64,000 bases of DNA from positions 1 through 64,000 of the forward strand of contig JAOZGP010000023.1 in NCBI GenBank assembly GCA_027491735.1, read 5' to 3'. The stretch is from Thermoproteota archaeon (GTDB taxonomy: Archaea > Korarchaeota > Korarchaeia > Korarchaeales > Korarchaeaceae). Positions 9,153-17,643 of this stretch are shown here, one piece after another (within the stretch, counting starts at the first letter, position 1; each line of letters begins with the position of its first letter). Position numbers and translations under genes: made by a program. Below the pieces are notes generated by a model that saw only the letters and a program-made list of their open reading frames with translations, ran no database searches and was not told the origin of the DNA.

Positions 9153-9804
9153 TCAGACCGTCCTTCTCCTTAGCTATCCTGAGCTCGGGCAGATCTCTGT
9201 CCCTGAGCAGCTTTATGGCCCACTTCCTGACTTTCTCCACTTGAGACGGATCCTCCACCTCTACGTCGAAGGATATAATCTCATATCTGAGCGCAGAGAA
9301 GGAATCCATCAGCTCCTTTATCGCTCCATCCAGATCCTTCAGCTGCTCCTCAACATCCGCTCCCATCAGATGACGTAGAGGCTTTAGCCCAACGACGTAG
9401 AGAAAACCCTCCTTGACCTTTATGTCAGCACCTCTCTCGGTCCTGTATCTCTGTATAAGGAGCTTTCTCTTAAGAGATTTCTTGGAGTACTCCTCCATAC
9501 TTTTTTTGAGAACGTTTTCAGCCCACTTTCGTCCTATTGGATAGGAAAGCGCTATGCTTGCAACTGCTGCCACTATCCAGATTCCCAAAAGGAACTTAAC
9601 CTGGTTCATTATGAGCTCGGAGCTCAGGAGAACAGCCGGCTTAAAGGCTATCTGAAAAACCCAATACATAAGATAGCCCATTACCACCATTGTGACTGCT
9701 AAGAAGGATATCTCCATGGTCTGCTCTACGTACTTCTTTCTGGTGCTCCGCACGAGGTCATCTTTTATCTTGCTGACGAGATAGTCCTCCTCCCAGTCAG
9801 ACAT
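9124..9804 (-). CDS. Hypothetical two-helix membrane protein
   Basis: Unrecognised protein of 226 residues. From the ATG at 9804 it has a charged N-terminal stretch (1-30), two hydrophobic helices (about 31-51 and 70-90), and a cytosolic C-terminal domain of about 135 residues with mixed helix/strand character. An upstream in-frame start at 9876 would add 24 residues but would place the start before the TATA-like box at 9828-9837, so I chose 9804. Convergent with the PKD protein gene. No function can be assigned. Confidence 0.65.
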   Translation of the reverse strand: MSDWEEDYLVSKIKDDLVRSTRKKYVEQTMEISFLAVTMVVMGYLMYWVFQIAFKPAVLLSSELIMNQVKFLLGIWIVAAVASIALSYPIGRKWAENVLKKSMEEYSKKSLKRKLLIQRYRTERGADIKVKEGFLYVVGLKPLRHLMGADVEEQLKDLDGAIKELMDSFSALRYEIISFDVEVEDPSQVEKVRKWAIKLLRDRDLPELRIAKEKDGLITVNMILSL

Positions 9805-9827
9805 CGTTCTATTATTACCTGTGCGAC

Positions 9828-9837
9828 CTTTTAATGT
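9828..9837 (-). promoter_or_regulatory. TATA-like box for membrane protein gene
   Basis: On the minus strand CATTAAAAGG lies about 25 bp before the ATG at 9804. Confidence 0.4.
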
Positions 9838-9890
9838 TATCCATCCGGCACTCCAGCTGACATCAGCGATGCACAAGCCCAGTCATCAAC

Positions 9891-9900
9891 AAATTTTTAA
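9891..9900 (+). promoter_or_regulatory. TATA-like box of methyltransferase-helicase operon
   Basis: AAATTTTTAA lies 26-32 bp before candidate starts GTG 9926 and ATG 9932, so the transcript is essentially leaderless. It likely drives the methyltransferase, Lhr helicase and phosphoesterase genes. Confidence 0.55.
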
Positions 9901-9931
9901 GGTGATCCTTCGGGGAAGCTTAGGTGTGCCG

Positions 9932-10729
9932 ATGACCTACGACTGGGTGAAGAGGCTCTTTGTGGACAACGCTGACATTTACCTTAAGATAATGGACTCA
10001 CTCTGGTCCGATGGAGATATGCTGTCTGAGGGGATAACTCGAGTCCTGAGGAGCTATGGTCTAGGACCTGGGGCCAGGGTGCTCGATCTACTCTGTGGTA
10101 ACGGAAGAGTTTCAGTCAACCTGGCCAAGAGGGGGTTCGAGGTCACGGGAGTGGATATCTCCTTTCCCTTTGTGATGAACGCCAGGGAGAAGGCCAAGAA
10201 GGTCGGCGTCGATGACAGAACCAACTTCGTAGCAGGGGATGTGAGGGAGCTGAGGAGGATCCTGAAGCCCGAGGACAGGTACGACGTGGTGCTTATTGTG
10301 TGGAGCAGCCTAGGCTATTACGATGAGATGACTGATCTTGAGGTCCTAAAGCAGGCGAGGGAGTTCTCGGAGGGCAATGCTGTTCTGGTCATAGCGGACA
10401 CGATTCACAGGGATTTGGTGACAGGTAGCTGCTATAACAGCAGGAGAACATTCACAATGCATGGGGATGTCCTCCTCCTCGAGAAGAACTTCTTCAACCC
10501 ATTGAATTCCAAGATGATCTCGGACTGGATCATCTACGAGGATGAGGGTGCCATACTAAGGAAGAAGCTCTCAATAACGATAGAGGTTCGAATATACACT
10601 GTGACCGAGCTTGTGAACCTCCTCAGGCAGGCGGGGTGGGGAGTCGACTCGATATATGGGGATCTCAGGAGGCTTCAACCCTTCAATCCATCCACATCAA
10701 AGCTCAACCTGGTAGCAAGGGCTCTTTGA
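9932..10729 (+). CDS. Class I SAM-dependent methyltransferase
   Basis: A 265-residue methyltransferase with a Rossmann fold. Motif I is VLDLLCGNGRVSVNLAKRG (about residues 47-65), the acidic end of strand 2 is VTGVDIS, and motif II/III is NFVAGDVREL; strand 4 reads YDVVLIVWSSLGY. The substrate is not evident; relatives annotated as ubiE- or small-molecule-type methyltransferases share these motifs. The start was set by the TATA box, as longer in-frame extensions would begin upstream of it. It ends 1 bp before the Lhr helicase gene, so it may be cotranscribed with it, though no functional link is known. Confidence 0.75.
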   Translation: MTYDWVKRLFVDNADIYLKIMDSLWSDGDMLSEGITRVLRSYGLGPGARVLDLLCGNGRVSVNLAKRGFEVTGVDISFPFVMNAREKAKKVGVDDRTNFVAGDVRELRRILKPEDRYDVVLIVWSSLGYYDEMTDLEVLKQAREFSEGNAVLVIADTIHRDLVTGSCYNSRRTFTMHGDVLLLEKNFFNPLNSKMISDWIIYEDEGAILRKKLSITIEVRIYTVTELVNLLRQAGWGVDSIYGDLRRLQPFNPSTSKLNLVARAL

Positions 10730-10730
10730 G

Positions 10731-13343
10731 ATGAGGGAGTACAGCAAGGAGGAGGTACTCAGGAGGCTGAACCCCCTTGTAGCCCGCTGGTTTGACACAG
10801 GTTTCGAGGACCTGACCCCTCCCCAGAGGTACGCTATAGTACCCATAATGGAGGGAAGGAACGTACTGGTCTCCAGTCCAACGGGTTCAGGAAAGACCCT
10901 CACAGCTTTTCTCACCGTGATAAACGAGCTCTTCAACCTGGCCCTGAGAGGAGAGCTAAAGGACCGGATCTATGCTGTCTACATATCCCCATTGAGGGCC
11001 CTGGGGAACGACATATACAGGAATCTACAGGTCCCCCTGGAGGGTATAGCAGATATGGCACGATCGAAGGGAGTCGAGTTACCGGAGATAAGGCATGCTG
11101 TCCGCACAGGAGACACATCTCAATCCGAGAGGCAGAAACAGCTCAGGAGACCTCCTCACATACTGATAACCACACCGGAGACCTTTGCCATAGTGCTCAC
11201 AGCTCCCAAGTTCAGAGAAAAGCTCAGATCGGTCAAATGGGTCATAATTGACGAGATACACAGCCTTGTGGAGAACAAGAGAGGATCACATCTCTCACTT
11301 TCTCTAGAGAGGTTCTCCCACTTCTTAGGAAGGGACTTTGTTAGGATAGGTCTTTCAGCCACCATAAATCCGCTGGAGGAGGTGGCCAGCTTCCTGGTGG
11401 GTGTGGGAAGGAGGTGTCTGATAGTGGACACTAGGTTCGCCAAGAGGAAAGACTTAAGGGTTCTAGCGCCCGTGAGCGATATGATACATAAGGATGTAGA
11501 GGAGCAGCAGAGAAAGTTCTACGATCTGGTGGCCAGACTTGTCTCCAAGCACAAGACCTCCCTGATATTCACGAACACGAGGAGTGGAGCGGAGAGGGTT
11601 ACCTTCCATCTGAAACAGAGGTTCAAGGATGTGGAGGAGATAAGGGAGGAGATAGCCGCTCACCACAGCAGCTTGAGCAGGGACGTCCGGTTGAGAGTGG
11701 AGGACCTGATGAAGAGGGGTAAGCTCAGAGCGATAGTGAGCTCCACAAGTCTGGAGCTGGGAATAGACGTCGGATCCATAGACCTGGTGATACAGATAGG
11801 AAGCCCTAAGTCCGTTACCAGGGCTGTTCAGAGGGCCGGAAGATCTGGGCACGGTTATAAGGGGACGATAAAGGCTAGATTCATATCTATGGACAGAGAT
11901 GATGCTATCGAACTGGCCGTAATGGTGAACAAAGCTCTAGAGGGATTTCTGGATAGGGTGCACATACCAGAGAAGCCTTTGGACGTTCTCGCCCAGCAAT
12001 TGGTCGGTATGGCGATTGAGAAGAGGTGGACCATCGACGAAGCGCTCAACGTGATCAGGAAGGCGTATCCGTACAGAAACCTCTCCAAAGAGGAGTTGAT
12101 ATCCGTTCTGAAGTATCTATCTGGAGAGAACGAAAAGCTCAGGGGGAGAAAGGTCTACGGAAAGATCTGGTTCGATGAGGAGGACATGACCTTTGGGAGA
12201 AGAGGAAGGACCGTCAGAGCCATATACATGACCAACGTTGGCACTATACCAGAGCAGACCGGGATCAGAGTGCACACAATTGATGGAAGGTTTGTGGGCA
12301 AGCTGGAGGAGGAGTTCCACGAGAGGCTCTGCCCCGGGGACAGGTTCGTCTTGTCGGGTAAGGTCTTTGAGTACGTCGGGATGAAGAGGGGGAAGGCCAT
12401 CGTAAAGCCGGCCTTCGATCAGAGACCAACTGTTCCCTCTTGGTACTCTGAAATGCTACCTCTGAGCTTTGATCTAGCTCTGGAGATAGGCAAGTTCAGG
12501 AGGATGTCCATGAGGCTTCTAGCAGATGGAAGAGATGAGATGCTCAGAAAGCTTCTCAGAAAGAAGTGCAGAGCAAACGACAAGGCTGTGGAAGTGATTT
12601 ACAAATATCTGAAGATGGAACTGGAGTACCTCAGGTCTTTGGGCCTTGGTCCGGAGGATGTGCCCTCGGACAGGGTTATAGGGGTCGAGTGCTTCCTGGA
12701 CGAGGAGGGGAGGTACAGACAGATATTTCTCTCACTCTTCGGGAGGAGGGTCAACGATGCCCTGAGCAGGGCCTTGGGCTATCTGGCCTTCTCAAAGATA
12801 GGAGAACCCGTGGGGATCTCGATCACAGATAATGGATTCTCTCTAACATATCCTCTGGGACACGAACCATGTGTGGGTTTCAGGGACCTCTTGGAGATGG
12901 ATCTCAGGAATGTCCTGGAGAGGGCTGTTGGGATGACCGACCTCATGAGGTCTCGCTTCAGACATGTGGCCACCAGGGGACTCATGATACTCAGAAGCTA
13001 TAAAGGATACGAGATAAGCGTGGCTAAGCAAAGAATAACGGCTGAGTCGCTTATGAGAATAGTCATGAGGATGAAGAACTTCCCTCTTCTCAGGGAAACG
13101 TATAGGGAGATCCTGGAGGACTACATGGACATCAAAAACGCCATCAGGGTGCTCGACTGGGTCAGGTCAGGTCGGATGAGGATCGCCGACCTGGGCCTTC
13201 TGGAGGTACCCACCCCATTTGCTCAGTCCGTAGCCCTCGAGAGCTTGAGCGATGTGATATTCATGGAGGATCGTATAGCCGTGCTGAGGGAGTTTGAGGA
13301 AAGGCTGAGAAAGATAATGGCGGGGGAGGCAAGGCAGAGATGA
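10731..13343 (+). CDS. lhr: Lhr-type superfamily 2 helicase
   Basis: An 870-residue Large helicase-related (Lhr) ATPase acting on DNA or RNA:DNA hybrids in repair and RNA metabolism. Helicase motifs: I SSPTGSGKT (about 47-55), Ia YISPLRALG, II DEIH (about 174), III LSATI, IV LIFTNTRS, V STSLELGIDVG and VI QRAGRSGH. A winged-helix and the Lhr-specific C-terminal core follow. DEIH as motif II and the size fit archaeal aLhr proteins. The 3' end overlaps the metallophosphoesterase gene by 4 bp (ATGA). That pairing recurs in bacteria and archaea and suggests the nuclease and helicase act together. Confidence 0.9.
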   Translation: MREYSKEEVLRRLNPLVARWFDTGFEDLTPPQRYAIVPIMEGRNVLVSSPTGSGKTLTAFLTVINELFNLALRGELKDRIYAVYISPLRALGNDIYRNLQVPLEGIADMARSKGVELPEIRHAVRTGDTSQSERQKQLRRPPHILITTPETFAIVLTAPKFREKLRSVKWVIIDEIHSLVENKRGSHLSLSLERFSHFLGRDFVRIGLSATINPLEEVASFLVGVGRRCLIVDTRFAKRKDLRVLAPVSDMIHKDVEEQQRKFYDLVARLVSKHKTSLIFTNTRSGAERVTFHLKQRFKDVEEIREEIAAHHSSLSRDVRLRVEDLMKRGKLRAIVSSTSLELGIDVGSIDLVIQIGSPKSVTRAVQRAGRSGHGYKGTIKARFISMDRDDAIELAVMVNKALEGFLDRVHIPEKPLDVLAQQLVGMAIEKRWTIDEALNVIRKAYPYRNLSKEELISVLKYLSGENEKLRGRKVYGKIWFDEEDMTFGRRGRTVRAIYMTNVGTIPEQTGIRVHTIDGRFVGKLEEEFHERLCPGDRFVLSGKVFEYVGMKRGKAIVKPAFDQRPTVPSWYSEMLPLSFDLALEIGKFRRMSMRLLADGRDEMLRKLLRKKCRANDKAVEVIYKYLKMELEYLRSLGLGPEDVPSDRVIGVECFLDEEGRYRQIFLSLFGRRVNDALSRALGYLAFSKIGEPVGISITDNGFSLTYPLGHEPCVGFRDLLEMDLRNVLERAVGMTDLMRSRFRHVATRGLMILRSYKGYEISVAKQRITAESLMRIVMRMKNFPLLRETYREILEDYMDIKNAIRVLDWVRSGRMRIADLGLLEVPTPFAQSVALESLSDVIFMEDRIAVLREFEERLRKIMAGEARQR

Positions 13344-14059
13344 AGGTGGAGCTCTTTCCCTATGGGGCATTCCTCAAAGATCTGGGAGTTCTCGTGGTGG
13401 CGGACCTTCATCTAGGGATCGAGGAATACCTGGACTCGCAGGGACTGCACCTCCCCTACAGCCAGCTCCCCGACATGGAGGATATGATCATCAAGGCGTT
13501 GGATAGGTATGATCCCGACGGACTGATCTTGTTGGGTGACGTGAAGCACGAGTTCGCTAGAGCGAGCGACCAGGAATGGAGGGATGTCAGGGATCTGATC
13601 TCTACCCTGAAGAGGAGGGTCAGAGTGGAGGTAGTGAGGGGCAATCACGACAATTATCTGATACCCATCCTGAGGAAAATGGATGTTCCGCTCCACGATC
13701 CAATGTTGGATTTAGGTGATGTGAAGTTGGTCCATGGTCATCGAGAGGTGGAGCTTGAGGGAACTGTTGTGATGGGACATGAGCATCCTGGTATATCTTT
13801 GAGAAAGGATTTCGGAGCGAAGGTCACCTTCAAGTGCATGCTGCACGGAGCCTTCGAGGATTTCGAAGTTTTCGTCCTCCCAGCGGCTACAACCATAGGA
13901 GGGGCGAAGGACGTGTTGTCGTCTGAGCCTCTCTCGCCAATCCTCAAGAAGTTAGATCTCTCAACCATGGAGGTTCATGTAGTCGACGAGGTTGCTGGAG
14001 TGAGAAAGCTGGGAACCTTGAGAGACTTATTGAGGGTTCTCCAATCTCAGAGATGGTGA
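13340..14059 (+). CDS. Lhr-associated metallophosphoesterase
   Basis: Calcineurin-like phosphoesterase of 239 residues (COG1407/MPE type). All metal-binding motifs are present: VADLHLG (about 17-23), GDVKHE (about 67-72), GNHDN (about 96-100), VHGHRE (about 131-136) and GHEHPG (about 147-152). The family occurs beside Lhr helicases and DNA ligases and has been reported as a DNA endonuclease/phosphodiesterase in bacteria. The start codon overlaps the Lhr stop by 4 bp, so translation is coupled. The last 116 bp overlap the convergent YkgJ-like gene, an unusually long antisense overlap. Confidence 0.88.
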   Translation: MKVELFPYGAFLKDLGVLVVADLHLGIEEYLDSQGLHLPYSQLPDMEDMIIKALDRYDPDGLILLGDVKHEFARASDQEWRDVRDLISTLKRRVRVEVVRGNHDNYLIPILRKMDVPLHDPMLDLGDVKLVHGHREVELEGTVVMGHEHPGISLRKDFGAKVTFKCMLHGAFEDFEVFVLPAATTIGGAKDVLSSEPLSPILKKLDLSTMEVHVVDEVAGVRKLGTLRDLLRVLQSQRW

Positions 14060-14531
14060 TCAGGGGAATAGGGGTCCTCAGGCTTGACGTGGTGAACCTC
14101 TGAGGTCCTCCATTCCTCCTTATCCTGATGGCCTCCGGGATCACCCTGTCCACCAGCCTCCTGCTGGGTCTCCCCAGCACGATGTTCGGACATCTGAGGT
14201 CCACGTAGATATAGTACATCTCGTCCAGCTGGAACGCTGCCTCCTCCCCCCTCCCATAGACCGGTTTCTTCATGACGAGAATGGGCCATGTCTTACAGAT
14301 GATTGGTTTATTATTTCCCAGGGAACATAGATTGTCCACCTGAAAGATGCACCCACCGTTCACTCTCTTGAGGACGGTTTTTCCATGGACAATTTCTAAC
14401 TTATCCCATCCATATTTGGCAGCTATCCCCACAGCTTCTTCCCTGCTCAAGGGCACATAAAACCTTCTGCAGCAGCTTCCACACGCAACGCACTCCCAGT
14501 CCTTTACCCTCCTCCATGGAATGGGAGGCAT
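13944..14531 (-). CDS. YkgJ family cysteine-cluster protein
   Basis: A 195-residue protein with the zinc or iron-sulfur binding pattern of the YkgJ/CxxCxxxCC family: WECVACGSCCRRF near residues 13-25, then GGCIFQVDNLCSLGNNKPIICKTWP (here C-x(6)-C-x(9)-C), and a late cysteine in VDLRCPNI. The role of the family is unknown. About 55 C-terminal residues are encoded antisense to the phosphoesterase gene and look low in conservation, so the real end could be earlier if a base is missing. The N-terminus is normal. Confidence 0.75.
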   Translation of the reverse strand: MPPIPWRRVKDWECVACGSCCRRFYVPLSREEAVGIAAKYGWDKLEIVHGKTVLKRVNGGCIFQVDNLCSLGNNKPIICKTWPILVMKKPVYGRGEEAAFQLDEMYYIYVDLRCPNIVLGRPSRRLVDRVIPEAIRIRRNGGPQRFTTSSLRTPIPLITISEIGEPSISLSRFPAFSLQQPRRLHEPPWLRDLTS

Positions 14532-14569
14532 CCATCTTTCTCAGAACCTCTAGCTCTAAAAAAGGTTAC

Positions 14570-14579
14570 GTTTTAAGGT
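14570..14579 (+). promoter_or_regulatory. TATA-like box of membrane protease gene
   Basis: GTTTTAAGGT lies about 28 bp upstream of the ATG at 14603; the transcript would be leaderless. Confidence 0.5.
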
Positions 14580-14602
14580 AAGCAAGTGCTCAACATATCT
14601 TT

Positions 14603-15442
14603 ATGTGGATAGATCCCATATCCCTGCTCTTCTTTCTGCTGATAGCTTATATGTTGCTTGCCCCTCAGCTCTCCTTCAGATCGATCGTCAATGCCAGGAG
14701 GACAATACTCGGAGCCCTGGCTAGAAAAAGAGGGAGCAATGTCATAACCCTGGTACACAGGCAGGAGTCCATAGGCCTTCTAGGGATTCCCCTATATAGA
14801 TATATAGATGTGGATGACTCGGAGGAGGTCCTCAGGGCCATAAGGAGAACTCCTCCTAACAAACCCATAGACCTAATAATCCACACACCAGGAGGTCTGG
14901 CTTTGGCTGCAGCCCAGATAGCCATGGCGCTGAAGGATCATCCCGCCAAGACAGCGGTGATAATTCCTCACTACGCCATGTCCGGAGGCACACTCATAGC
15001 TCTGGCTGCTGACGAGATAGTGATGGATAGACACGCAGTTCTAGGTCCAGTGGATCCGCAGCTCGGTCAGTATCCAGCTCCCTCGATAGTGAGAGCTGTG
15101 GAGGAGAAGGGCAAGGATAAGGTGAAGGACGAGACTCTCATAATGGCTGATATCGCTCAGAAGGCCATAAAGCAAGCTAGGGACCTCATAACATACTTGC
15201 TCGAGGACAAGATGGGAAAGGAAAAAGCAGCTGAGGTGGCCAGGTCGCTGACGGAGGGAAGATGGACCCATGACTATCCGATAACCATGGAGATGGCCAA
15301 ATCGCTGGGGCTCAATGTGTCCACAGATGTTCCCAAGGAGGTCTATGAGGTTATGGATCTGTACCCTCAGCCGCTCAGTCAGAGGGCGCAGAGCGTTGAG
15401 TTCGTTCCCTCCCCAGTGCCTCAGTCCAGAGGGAAGACCTGA
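14603..15442 (+). CDS. Membrane-anchored Clp-fold serine protease (SDH/SppA-like)
   Basis: A 279-residue protein of the serine dehydrogenase proteinase family in the ClpP/crotonase superfamily, common in archaea. An N-terminal transmembrane helix (about 6-23) is followed by the protease core: LIIHTPGG oxyanion-hole strand (about 91-98), the nucleophile in HYAMSGGT (S127), and DEIVMDRHAVLGPVDPQLG, which supplies further active-site residues in SppA-like folds. It probably degrades membrane proteins or signal peptides at the cytoplasmic face. Convergent with the HTH gene, 55 bp apart. Confidence 0.82.
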   Translation: MWIDPISLLFFLLIAYMLLAPQLSFRSIVNARRTILGALARKRGSNVITLVHRQESIGLLGIPLYRYIDVDDSEEVLRAIRRTPPNKPIDLIIHTPGGLALAAAQIAMALKDHPAKTAVIIPHYAMSGGTLIALAADEIVMDRHAVLGPVDPQLGQYPAPSIVRAVEEKGKDKVKDETLIMADIAQKAIKQARDLITYLLEDKMGKEKAAEVARSLTEGRWTHDYPITMEMAKSLGLNVSTDVPKEVYEVMDLYPQPLSQRAQSVEFVPSPVPQSRGKT

Positions 15443-15497
15443 TCCAGTCTTCACGATCCTCCTCAAAGCTCAACAAAAGATCAGGAGATCTACACGA

Positions 15498-16157
15498 TCA
15501 ATTGCGAGGATCACTCTGGAGGAGAACTATCCTGTCCCTCTCCACGATCGCAACACCTTCTTCCTCCAACCTCCTCGTCAGCCTCACAACCCAGTACTCA
15601 TCGACTCGCAGGACATCCGAGAGCTCCTTAACAGTGTATTCCCTTTTCTCAAGTTTTTTGAACTCTTCACTTAGCTTGTCTAGGATCTTGTCCTCTGCTT
15701 GGTTGAAGAAGTCCAGATATATCACTGCCTCATCTTCCTTCACGTCAAGGAATCTCCTTACGTCCTCCACCGATGGGTTTGGAGGGAGTTTCTTCTCCTC
15801 CCTGATCCTGTCCATGAACTCCCTTAGTCTCTTGTCCAGCACGTTCATGGGAGGAACCTTAGAAAGAAGGGATATATCTATGTTCAGCGAAATCCTTCGA
15901 CTGGGTGCTCTGTAAAGCTTCACGAACCCCCTTTTTCCCTTGATCAAGGTCCACTTGACGAGTCCTGTGGAGGTAAGTATATCAAGATGTTGCACAGTTG
16001 TGGAGAGGGCCATATTCATCCTCTCCGATAGCTCCGTGGCGGTCATGCCTCTCCTGTTCTCCACCATGCTCGCTAACATCCTCACCCTGGACTCAGCGCT
16101 CAATGCGTTCAGTATTCTCTTGGCCTCCACAGGCCTGTTGAAAGGAACTCTTCTCAT
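15498..16157 (-). CDS. ArsR-like winged-helix transcriptional regulator
   Basis: A 219-residue regulator. Residues about 10-85 form a winged helix of ArsR type: the ALSAESRVRMLASMV helix, TATELSERMNMALSTTVQHLDIL recognition helices, then a wing ending GFVKLYRAP. A linker with helical segments leads to a second helix-turn-helix near the C-terminus (YTVKELSDVLRVDEYWVVRLTRRLEEEG). Its start overlaps the upstream DUF4097-like gene by 4 bp and it closes the Yip1 operon. A palindrome in the operon promoter is a natural candidate operator, implying autoregulation; that is inference. Confidence 0.8.
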   Translation of the reverse strand: MRRVPFNRPVEAKRILNALSAESRVRMLASMVENRRGMTATELSERMNMALSTTVQHLDILTSTGLVKWTLIKGKRGFVKLYRAPSRRISLNIDISLLSKVPPMNVLDKRLREFMDRIREEKKLPPNPSVEDVRRFLDVKEDEAVIYLDFFNQAEDKILDKLSEEFKKLEKREYTVKELSDVLRVDEYWVVRLTRRLEEEGVAIVERDRIVLLQSDPRN

Positions 16158-16909
16158 GGTGACACCTTAAGGAGCTCCAAGCTTACCATGCTGTTTCTGC
16201 TAGTTACATCTAGGAGAAAGGCACCCGGAGATGCTGTTCCCAGGGATCTGCTCCCACCGCCCGTGAGGGTCAGCTCTCCTGACGGGGTCGTCACCTTGAC
16301 CATGCTGTTGGACGCGGAAGCATCCACAGCGACCGCTTCTGTCGGGACATATATCCTTCCGCTGATGAACGAGTTGTCGGCGTTCAGCTTCACAGTTGAG
16401 TTTCCTGATGAGTATTGGACGTGTAGGCTAACTGCTGAGCTATCTGCCGTGACCTCAAGGTCTGAGGAGAGATTGTTGAGCTTCACGACGAAGAAGGAGC
16501 TATCAGCAGTTATCTCAACTTTCCTCAGGTGATCAGGATTCACGCGTATCAGGACGCCACAGTTCTTTGCACTAATCGTAAGCACACCGTTCGAGAGAAA
16601 GGCGCGGGCCTCTCCTCCTAACTCCTTGCTCCTGGCTATCACGCTGGTGGTTCTCCCAATCCCTACCTCAACAGTCACGGGGGAGGATCTGGCTGATATG
16701 CGAAGTTCCCTGACCTCTCCAATTATGTTCTTGTGAAGTATCACCTTCCCCTCCATCATTCCCTTGAAATCCCCTCTGAAGGGAACGAACCTCTTTATCA
16801 ACCCAGTTAAGGGGCTAGGTCTGGGCTTTACCGCTGCGTTCACCAACACAGAAAGTACCATCAGCGTTATGATCACGATTCCAGCTAGAAACCTTTTGTC
16901 CTCTCTCAT
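16154..16909 (-). CDS. Membrane-anchored DUF4097-like beta-repeat protein
   Basis: A 251-residue protein. A transmembrane helix (about 6-25) is followed by an extracytoplasmic domain of repeated short strands rich in Ser, Val and Thr (VEITADSSFFVVKLN, LEVTADSSAVSLHV, VKLNADNSFISG), the pattern of DUF4097/head-GIN beta-solenoids. These often accompany envelope-stress regulators in bacteria. An upstream in-frame start at 16966 overlaps the Yip1 gene, so I prefer the ATG at 16909, which lies 4 bp after the Yip1 stop. It is the middle gene of the Yip1/DUF4097/HTH operon. Confidence 0.7.
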   Translation of the reverse strand: MREDKRFLAGIVIITLMVLSVLVNAAVKPRPSPLTGLIKRFVPFRGDFKGMMEGKVILHKNIIGEVRELRISARSSPVTVEVGIGRTTSVIARSKELGGEARAFLSNGVLTISAKNCGVLIRVNPDHLRKVEITADSSFFVVKLNNLSSDLEVTADSSAVSLHVQYSSGNSTVKLNADNSFISGRIYVPTEAVAVDASASNSMVKVTTPSGELTLTGGGSRSLGTASPGAFLLDVTSRNSMVSLELLKVSP

Positions 16910-16913
16910 CCTC

Positions 16914-17534
16914 TCACCTCCAGTGGATAAGAGCCGGCCATCCGATGGTGAACAGGAACAACCCAAGCGAGGACAGCAGTATTGGTATTATCACACAGAT
17001 GAACGCTTGGCCTGTTGAGAAACCGTTCACCTCGCTTACTCCAACTATGAGCAGGTAGAGCGACCATATCAGGCCGACAAAGCTCATGGCCACAGATGTC
17101 ATCAGCCCCGCTATCGGGTACAGCGGGACTAGTATCAGCGGAGCGGCGGTGAAAACCTTGACTACGTAGGTGTATCCCACCACTGAGAGAGTGTCCTCAA
17201 AGCTTCCGGGACCGTCCATGACCTTGGCCACGACATATATCAGAAGTCCGTTCAGGAGCCACCCACCGAGATCGGAGATCAGGAACAGCGGGAGCATGAG
17301 GGATCCAATCACGAAGTCCATTACTCCTCCTGCTAAAAACGAAAACACTGTCCCACTGAGCACAGACGACACCACGTTTCTCACAGCAAGGTAAGATGAC
17401 ACTGTTGACAGTACAGAGAAGAGAACCACAGTAAACAGGGGCTCAAAGAAGCTCCTCTTCTCATGAACTATTGTCACCATGGTGGGCTTTGGGTTAACGA
17501 ATAGACCTCCTACCCTAGCCAGATATCCTCTCAT
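16914..17534 (-). CDS. Yip1 domain integral membrane protein
   Basis: A 206-residue protein with five hydrophobic segments and the Yip1/YIF1 layout: N-terminal FVNPKPTMVTI, a helix pair, the LLNGLLIYVVAK region, then SFEDTLSVVGYTYV with the conserved Gly-Tyr, typical of prokaryotic Yip1-family (DUF1282) proteins. The function is unknown; eukaryotic relatives act in membrane traffic. It is first in a three-gene operon whose last gene is a DNA-binding regulator. Confidence 0.75.
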   Translation of the reverse strand: MRGYLARVGGLFVNPKPTMVTIVHEKRSFFEPLFTVVLFSVLSTVSSYLAVRNVVSSVLSGTVFSFLAGGVMDFVIGSLMLPLFLISDLGGWLLNGLLIYVVAKVMDGPGSFEDTLSVVGYTYVVKVFTAAPLILVPLYPIAGLMTSVAMSFVGLIWSLYLLIVGVSEVNGFSTGQAFICVIIPILLSSLGLFLFTIGWPALIHWR

Positions 17535-17548
17535 ATTCTCACCTAAAT

Positions 17549-17581
17549 ACTTCGATTTTAACCGAAGTTATATTATATAAA
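17549..17581 (-). promoter_or_regulatory. Promoter with palindromic candidate operator
   Basis: On the minus strand a strong TATA box (TTTATATAA, 17573-17581) is followed by an inverted repeat ACTTCG-N8-CGAAGT (17549-17568), exactly where RNA polymerase would begin transcription ahead of the Yip1 ATG (17534). A dimeric winged-helix protein bound here would block initiation. The HTH protein encoded at the end of the operon is the obvious candidate. Confidence 0.5.
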
Positions 17582-17643
17582 CCTAACTCGTTGAGGGTGA
17601 GGTTAAAGTTAAGCTGTGGGTGTGAATATCCTTAGGTGCTGAC

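Noticed and set aside
13944..14059. 116-bp overlap of phosphoesterase and YkgJ-like genes as a regulatory antisense system
   Set aside because: More simply explained by a missing stop or base in the YkgJ-like tail; no promoter or structure supports regulation.
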